Virus record (IMG/VR): IMGVR_UViG_3300032294_002797
Coordinates: 62,001 to 126,000 of that record
Strand: one strand, 5' to 3'
From: a virus
Length of the DNA: 64,000 nucleotides
The notes beneath the pieces are model-generated. The model was not told the origin of the DNA. It ran no database searches and saw only the letters and a program-made list of their open reading frames with translations. Both the position numbers and the translations under genes were made by a program. Below, piece by piece: positions 19,401-28,400 of this stretch; the first letter of the stretch is position 1; each line of letters starts with the position of its first letter.

Positions 19401-22400
19401 ATCTAATATTATACAAAATCCACGAGCCTATAATCCCGGAGTAAGATCATCTGCTCAGGCATCTGCCTCTTCGTTATTTGGTACAAGAGCACCAGAAATG
19501 GCGCAGCTTATGAATCTTGGAGAAACAGTAGAAAATACTGTTATGTCTACTATCAATAAAACATTAGAAGACAAAGGTCCAGATGCCTCTAATGAAGCTA
19601 TAGCCAGAGCTGTAGATAAAAGCGTACGAGACGAACTCAGTGGATTAGGATTACCTCCGGAGCTAGCGGATAAATTAGCTAAAGAAGTTGGTGATACATT
19701 AGTAGATTTAAGAAAATCTGGCGACGAAAAAGTTGATTTTGCCAAGCTTTCCGAAAAACTAGGATCGTTGTCTAGCGTTATAGATACAGCAAAAGATGCA
19801 CAGCAAGCAGCTATCAAAGCTTTAGAGAATTATCAGAATGTTTTGAATGCTTATGCTAATAATATTAATCGTATTATTGACCTGGAAACCAGTGCTAGAG
19901 ATAAATTTAATAAATCTGTCAATATCGCTGCTGATGGTAGTACCGCTTTATCTAAAGCTCTTGGCAGAACCATCACTGTCGCAGATGCTTTTGCTAAAAG
20001 AGATGCTTCTATTGCTAGACAAACAGGTGGTCTAACTGATCCAACGGATATCTTTAATAAGATCTTAAGTCTGAATAATAATAGAGATATTTTACAATCA
20101 TCTAGTAGAGAAGCGGCTGATAAAGGTCCTGCTGGTATTCAAGATTTTATCAAATTTAATAGCGAACTTAAGAATACTAATATTGCTTTAAGAGAAAATA
20201 GAGCTGCTTTAGAGGATATGGCTACTAATACAGAAAAAGCAAGCTCAGCTATGGATGCTATACAAGAAGCTCAACAAAAAGCAGCTGGTAGAATTGGCTT
20301 CTTAGAAAAAGTAGTTACCAGTACTCCTGATGAATTAGATTCGTTAAATCAATCTTTGTATAGACTGCAAAGAAATATGAATGGTCAACAAAATACTATT
20401 CAGAATAGCATAGGTGCTCAAAAGGCATATAGGGATGCATTAAATCAGGGAGCTTCTGCTGCTGAAGCTATGAGAGCTGCTCAAACAGCTTTTGCCAACG
20501 AAAGAAAGGAAACCCTAGGTACTCTTCAAGATATTATGCCATTTTTAGGAGACAATCAACAAGCAAATAATATTAAAGCAAATGTTCTAGAGACAATGTT
20601 AGCCGAGTCCGGCATGGGAGTTTCTCCGCTATTCCAACAGATACTCAATACTCTACGAAATCCCGAACAAGATCCCGCCACAGCTGCTGCTATACAATAT
20701 TATAATCAGTCAATAGCGGAACAGTCAACAGCTACTAGATTATTAGGACAATTAGATCAACAACTAGCCAATGATATAGCAGTACAAAATAGTAAACTAA
20801 TAGTAGACGGCTTAACTAAAACAGTATTAACTTTCCAGAATAATGAGCTTAGAGATATAGCAGACAAAGTCAATACAATGGTTTCTATTATGCAGAAAGC
20901 TCCTGGCGCTGGAGGTTTAGCTAGCGGAGGCATGGTTTATGCTGCTGGTGGTCAATTTATCAATTTTCAACCAAAAGGTACAGATACTGTTCCTGCAATG
21001 CTAACACCGGGAGAGTTTGTTGTCAATAGAGCCGCTACTCAAGCGAATCTTCCGTTATTAAAATCTATTAATAATGGATATTCCAGAGGAGGTAAAGTAT
21101 CTTATTATGCTGCTGGTGGTTTTGTTACCAATTGGGGCAGTCAAACTAGTATGGATGAATTTGGCATGATGAGTGATAAAGAGATTATTGATCCTAGTGT
21201 AGAAGCTAATAGAGCCATTTGGAGTGCTGGATACAAGCAGAATATTAGATTATTACCTAGTTATTATACTTTAGATTTTTCTGATGATAATACTACGATC
21301 CCATCACCGGGAGCAGACCCCGATAGTCCTAACTTTAACTTAGATCAAATTAAACCAACAAGTGGTAAAGTTAGAGTTGGCTCAGCAGTTGGTATTTCCA
21401 GGGTTGGAGATGATCAGTATGCATATATAGACAACCAAGGTGCTATCGACGCTAGTAGCGATATGCCTATTATCAAGGCTGCTGAGACAAATTTATATTT
21501 GGGTTTAGACAAGTTCAAATCAACAAATTTTGCTCAGTCCAAGGCTACAGAATACAAAGATCGATTTCGATCATTTGAAGCATTAGACTCTACTCTTCAT
21601 AAATCTATAAGTATGGATCCTATTGCTTTTGCTGATGATCTTCCAAAATTAAGTGATTTTACTTCTAATGCTAATGAATGGAATCCTACACTAGCTGGTA
21701 AATCATACGGTATAGCGTTTGATACTTCTACAGAGATTAGACCAACTGATAAAGATGTGTCTGCTGCGCCTTCTTTTAAAATTTGGTACTATAAAAGATC
21801 CCCATTGAATTATGCGGGCTGGGCTCCAGGACTAGCGATGGGAGTTTCTGTAAAGCAGCCAAATTTCGATATTGGCACTCCATATTCCTCAAATGATGGA
21901 TTCGATAGCAAAAGCTGGGTCGTTTTCGGATCTGGTAAGTATAAATCCGCTATGTATCCTGACTTAGAAAAAATGAATGGTGTTATTACCGGCAAAGGAA
22001 TAAAAGACGCTAATACTATTAGTTCAGAGAACTATGAGCTATATAAAAATACAGTAGATTTTTTAAGTGGAGCTTCCACATATAAGGATACCGGCGGCCT
22101 TGGTGCAGCTTTACAACAAAAATTATCTAGTTTATATAATGGTCTAGCACAATTTATAACTCTTGATCAAAATGAAATAGCCCCCTTAGATGAGCTAGTC
22201 AAATTGAATGCTACTAGCGCAATTATTGCACAACAATCTTTAGAGCAACAATTTAAAGATGGCCTTCAGTTTATAGATACTAATGCTGCTAAATATAATA
22301 AAGTAAAAATAGGATTGACTGGTGCCAAACCCGCCATCAAAAATCCAGATTTCTTAGCCTCTAAGCCTTTTGATATAGAAAATACAGCAACAAAAATATC

Positions 22401-25400
22401 CAAGTCTTTTCCGTTCATGATAAATGGAAATATGCGTGAGATTCTAGGTAAAGATTTTGAGGATGTCGCTGCTCAACAAGCTGCTGCTACTAAAGGCAAA
22501 GTACATAGCAGATTACTACCGGTTGACGAATTAAAGGTCAATTTACCAGTGAATATACAGGGTAAACAACCTCAATTATCTATACCAATAGCTTATGAAG
22601 AATATACCGGAGAACTATTTGATCCATCAACTAAGAATTTTGATGGTAAGCCTTTTACCACTTTGTTGCCTAATAATATTTCAGAAACTCTTTTTCAAAA
22701 TTTGGACGAATCACGAAAAAGATTATTTACAACTAAAAAATATACAGTACCAGATATTTTAAAAGCATCGAAACTAGATGATCCTACTAATCCGATTTTT
22801 ACTGATATAATAGACTTATTCAAGTTTCAAACTAATAATGATCCTAATGTAGATGCACAGGCTAAAAAAGTAGCAGCAAATCTTAATTTAGTATTCGATC
22901 ATCCTCAAAATTCTTTAATTAAAAATGTAGGCTTAGCTGGAGACGGCGGGGTAGATGTGTTCTCTGCTATGAGCGATGAGCCCACCACAGTTAATGTAGG
23001 AGAATTTTTACTCAAAAAATTCCAAGAGTTTAGAGGCCAGCTAGCTTCTGGAGCAAATAAAGTAGATCCAATTATGCCGAAAGGCGCTGTATTTTCTGAT
23101 GCTGAACTTCCTCAAGCAACTGCCGCACTGATTCGTGGATCGATGGCATTATTTGGGGGCCTAAAATTACCGGGTGCTCCTTATGGATGGCTTTCTAAAT
23201 CTGGTGGTCCTCAAGCTCTCAGAGCTGCTATATCAGGTAACCCCGTAGCAGCAGCGCAGCATATGGCAGGAGTATTAAATCAAGCAGGAGCTTATGTCTC
23301 GCAATTACAAAATAGGGCTCCTAATGTATCAGCTTATAATGCTCTAGATAATGCTATGACTATGATTAGTGGAGCAGCTAATGCTTTTGGTTCCTTAGCT
23401 GGTGGGGATACTAGTCTGTTAAAGCAGTTTTATGAGAATAAGGTGCCTATCGCCGCAGTATTTCGTAGTTTAGGAGCTGCGTCTAGATTTGGTAAAATAT
23501 CGGGTATGAAATTGAGTCCGGATTGGCAAAATATATTAGGTAATCAGCTTCAGGGATCCAAATTGAAAACTGTTGGACGAGATGGTTCATTATCAGACGC
23601 CACGTTAGTTAGTGCGATACCAGAAAACGCCACTGTTTCTGATTTAGTCAAAGTAATTTTTAATCCATATAATGAATTTGCTGGTAAAGATATACGAAAA
23701 GGTCTTATTCAAAAATTTGGTGATGATATATTCAATCTGAGAGGACCAAATCGCATGCCGTATTTTGATCCTCAAACCTTATCTTTTATTAGAACGGGAC
23801 TTTATCGTTTGATGGATTGGTATGGAGGAAAAGGAAATTGGGTAGGACAAGACTATTTCTTTGATGAGAAAAACGAACCAGATAATGCTCTTCGTATGGC
23901 TAATTTTGCTCAATCTTTAAAAACAGATGGGTCTCAATTCTATAAAGACGCTATGGAAGCCCATACTCTATTTGGTTTGTCTAATGCTTTTGGAGCTTTA
24001 CCAACAGATCAATGGTTTATGTCTCGTGGCGCTGTATTGCCACAAAAGAAGGCGGCTGGCGGAGTTATCTATGCTCAAACGGGTGGAAACTTAGTCAACT
24101 TTAAACCCCAGGGCACTGATACAGTTCCCGCGATGTTAACCCCAGGAGAATTTGTTGTTAATAGACGAGCAACACAAAAAAATCTACCACTACTACGATC
24201 CTTGAATAGTGGTGGATCTACAGGATATAGTCAAGGAGGGGTGGTTTATTTAAGCGGCGGAAGTGCCGACCCTGTTGTAGACGTTACCGGCAATGGTGTT
24301 GGAAACATATCGCCAAAAGTTATTCAACAAGCATTGATTACAGGGATTAGAAATGACCAATTATTAGCCGGTAATGCATCTAGAGAAGATACTTTGGACA
24401 TGACGGTGAGAGATTATACTAGACGAACGGTTTTCAAGGACCATCTTTTAAATCTTGGTGTTACTCCAGAACAGCTTAAAATAGCAGAAGATGATCTACG
24501 AGAAAGATCGGAAACCGGCGTAGACTTACCGGCAGGTGATATGTATGATAGACAAATTGCGGGTACTTTAATTAGACAAGGAATATCACAAGATATTATT
24601 GATAAAGCTAAAAAAGCTAATTATGAAGCACAAAATAAGACATTTCGTATACAAAAAGATTTGTTTGATAAGAAAAAAATGGCATTAGCAAGATCTAATG
24701 TTTTTGGTGTTGAATATTTTATGGGAAACTTAAGCATTTTTGATGCATCTCGTGGGGCACGTAAAGATAAAAAACTATTAGAAGAGCGTTTTAAATTAAC
24801 AGATATGACCAAAGATAATACTGTTAATGTACTAGATTTATTAACATGGTTATCTAGAAATCCAGATGTTCAATCGGCTGCTAATCCATATATCAGCTCA
24901 TCCGATGCCTGGATGCCCAAAGGCTTTTTATCTGGTAGTGGCGGTGTATTTTCTGATACTACTCGTAAACAAGACGAAAGAGCCGAAATAGAACCGCATA
25001 TTCGTACTCTCTCTCCTCAACTTGATACATGGGCGAATGTTCTCAGGTATAGACTAGATTCTGCCCGACAAGCCCAAGATCTAAGAGATGCAGAAGCTAA
25101 ATTAGCACAAAATCAAACAAAGGAAAAACAAGGGGTTGAAGCTTGGGGTAGCGGTGGAGCCGGAGGGATAGATCCATCTGAAATTAATACGCTAAGAGCC
25201 AAACAAAAAGAATGGGGACAGAAAAGATTACAGTATATGGAAAGACTAAATACTTTAGAAGGTCTTATTTCTTTAAGAGCTATCGGCGGTACAGGAGTGG
25301 GGTCTTTGGAGGAACTTGTCGCCAATGAACAAGGTATGTCTACAAGTATTAGAGATAATGAACAATTAGGTTTGAGAGAAGATATTATAGATGAAGGCAA

Positions 25401-28400
25401 TAGAGAAGGTTTGCGTAAAGGAGCGAGAAATTTAGTCATGACAGCAGCAATAGGCGCTGCTTCACCATTTTTATTGCCCGCTGGAATAGCAGCTGCTGGA
25501 GGAGCAGCGGTATTAACTATCGGAGGTTCGCTTGGAGCAATGTATTTGGCTGATGCTGTTGAAGAAAAGAATTATCAAAATCTAAAAAATACCGATCCTA
25601 AAGAATTTGCTCGTCAACAGTTATTAAGAAGTCAAAATTCGTATCAGGAAGCTGCTGCTTCTATGGAAAATATTGTAGACATTGCTGATATGGCTTTGGG
25701 TATTGGCGCCGGCGCTGTAAACACAAAGGGATTATTTAAATATAGATTTTTTCAAGAAGCTGCAGACGGTCAGCCTGTCAAGATAAAAAATACTGCTGTT
25801 AGTCGTTCAGCAGAAGCTAAGGACATAGCAGATAAAAGTAAAGCAGCTCTCAAAGACATGTCCGATGATGCAAAAGCTAAACCAAAAACAGCTGATGATG
25901 TTAAAACTGATACTGAAGCTAAAGCAAAAACGAAAACCGAGCAACCGGCAACACCAGAAAAACCCATTAAATTTAAGAGTCCAAAAGTAGCAGAAGCCTG
26001 GAATAATGCCGTAGCCGAAGCTAGAGCCAAATATAATAAGTCTATAAATGAATTTTCAGACCAACAGATGAAAGATTATTTTGAGACCGGACCAGGCTCA
26101 GCTGCTAAACAACAAGTTAATGCTCAAATAGAACAATTGAAACTTGATGCTGGTGCGACAAAGATGAACGATGCTGATGCTTGGAATACCATAGCAACAC
26201 AGTATCCCGATAGATTTGGACAATTTGCAGATGATCTGAAGAAAAATGGATATATGATAGATGATGATGGAAATATTATATTTGGTCCTAATGCTAGAGG
26301 TATTGTAGATTCTGATCCCAATATGGCCGGGGCTTTTGAAAATGCTCGTACAAAAGCTAGACAACAGGGTATAGACGAGGCCGCTGATAAATTAAAAATT
26401 AAAAAAGGTAGTAAAGATTATGATGATTTAGTAAAAGCATATGATGATGATATTAGTATTAAAGGAAGAACATGGAGAGGATATGTCAAAGATAAATGGG
26501 CTGCTGTCACTAAGTCCAAATGGGCAAGATTAGCAGCGGGTGGTGCCGCATTACTGGCTGCATGGCAGGCTTGGATGATGCTTAATGCAAATAAACAAAA
26601 TCAAAAACCCCCAGGAGGTGCTCCAACAATTCCACCAGCTCCTGGTACTGGAGGTTCTGGTGGTGGTGGCGGCGGCGGTAGCGGTGGAGGTAACACACCA
26701 ACTGTTCCCCCTCTGGAGCCCACTGTTGTCGATCCTGCTGGTAAAACTGTTAAAAAGATAGAAACTCCTAATTATTATGATGAATTAACATATAAAGAAT
26801 ATGTAAGTAGACAACTAGTGGCCGGTCATGCTCCACCAGAGCCGATCAAAAAGTTATTTACTACGGCCGCTGTTTATGGCTATCAGACAGATGCTACAGG
26901 CAAGAGAATTAGAGGTAGTAATAGAAGAACCACAGCATATGATCAAAGAGATACTAGTGGCTTAAATAAAGGTATTGGTTTAGAAGGAGATGAAACCGGC
27001 GGCGCTATGCGCGCTAAAAGTCCTGTTGGAGGCAGAACTGTTTCGTCTCAAACCCACACTACTACCGCTCCATTTGTCCCTAGTTCTACAACATATGATG
27101 GAAAGGGCGGGTTTAATTATAAGCCAGGCGGTGCTCCTCAAGATACTAGAAATTTATCAGAAGAAGATAAAGCTAGAATAAAAAAACAAGGAGGATTCTT
27201 ACCATCCGGCCAGTTCGGTACTGACCAAAATAATAAAGAAGGTAATGCGGGTATACGTCAATCTGCGGGGGCCGCACCAGCAATACCATTTGGTGTTCGA
27301 CCCGTGCCTCCAGAAAAAAAACAGGGAGCCGCAGATGAATTTGTAGAGTCTGCAAGTAGTACAGACGTTGCTAAACAAATGGAAATAGCAAATCGACCAA
27401 TGAGTGTTCGCGGAAAAACAGTTATGTGGGGTAGAACAAGCCCTCTTACTCAATATAAAACAGCTTATGCATTCTGGAGACGTAAACTAGGAGAATATAA
27501 TTATTTTAATAGTATAGCTTATCAAAAGAAAGATAGATGGAAAAAAGGATTTGGTAAATATGATAGTGTCTTAAAACAAGAAAAAGAAGCACAAGGATTG
27601 TCTAGGGGTGGTGTGGTATATGCTCAAAATGGCATGCTTATTCCTTATCAACCTAGGGGTACTGATACTGTTCCGGCTATGTTAACGCCGGGTGAATTTG
27701 TGGTTAATAGAGCCGCCACACAAAAACACTTGCCTTTATTAAAAACTCTCAACCGTAGCAAAGGCGGAACTGTTTCATATTTATCAGCCGGAGGACAATC
27801 TGCTCCCGCGGCTCCTCCTTTGTTTGTATCAGACAAGAATGCTGCAAAACTCAGTAATGTTGGTAAAGATGTAAAAAATGTAGAGATTCTTGGCAAGGAT
27901 ATCAAATCATTATTAATTAATAATCCTGTTCCTAAAAAATTAGATGAATCAACAGGTAAAATTTTAGATTGTTGTAAAGATAGTCAAAATAAAAACCAAA
28001 AAAATGCAGAAAATATTTTAACGCTACAACTACAAAATAGAACTAATATGGGTATTAGTACAAAACTCATTATGGGCGCCATAGAATATACTGGAATGAA
28101 AGCCGAGGCCGCGATAGCCAAAGCTTCAGTTGAAAAACCAGCTTGGGTAGACGAGGAAGTTAATAGCATACAATCAAAAATAATTGTAATGATTAGTCAG
28201 AGCATAGACTCGGCGAAACAATCAGTAACCGACACCATTGGGGCGGCCAAAGATGCTCTTGCGGGTATGCTCGGAGGCGCCGCTGCACCTGCTGGTGCTG
28301 TTCCTGGTCCCGCTGCGGCCGGTGCCGCCGCTGCTCCTGCGGCGGGAGCCGCTGGTTTGTACAACGGAGGTATGGTATATGCTAGTAATGGAACTCTTAT

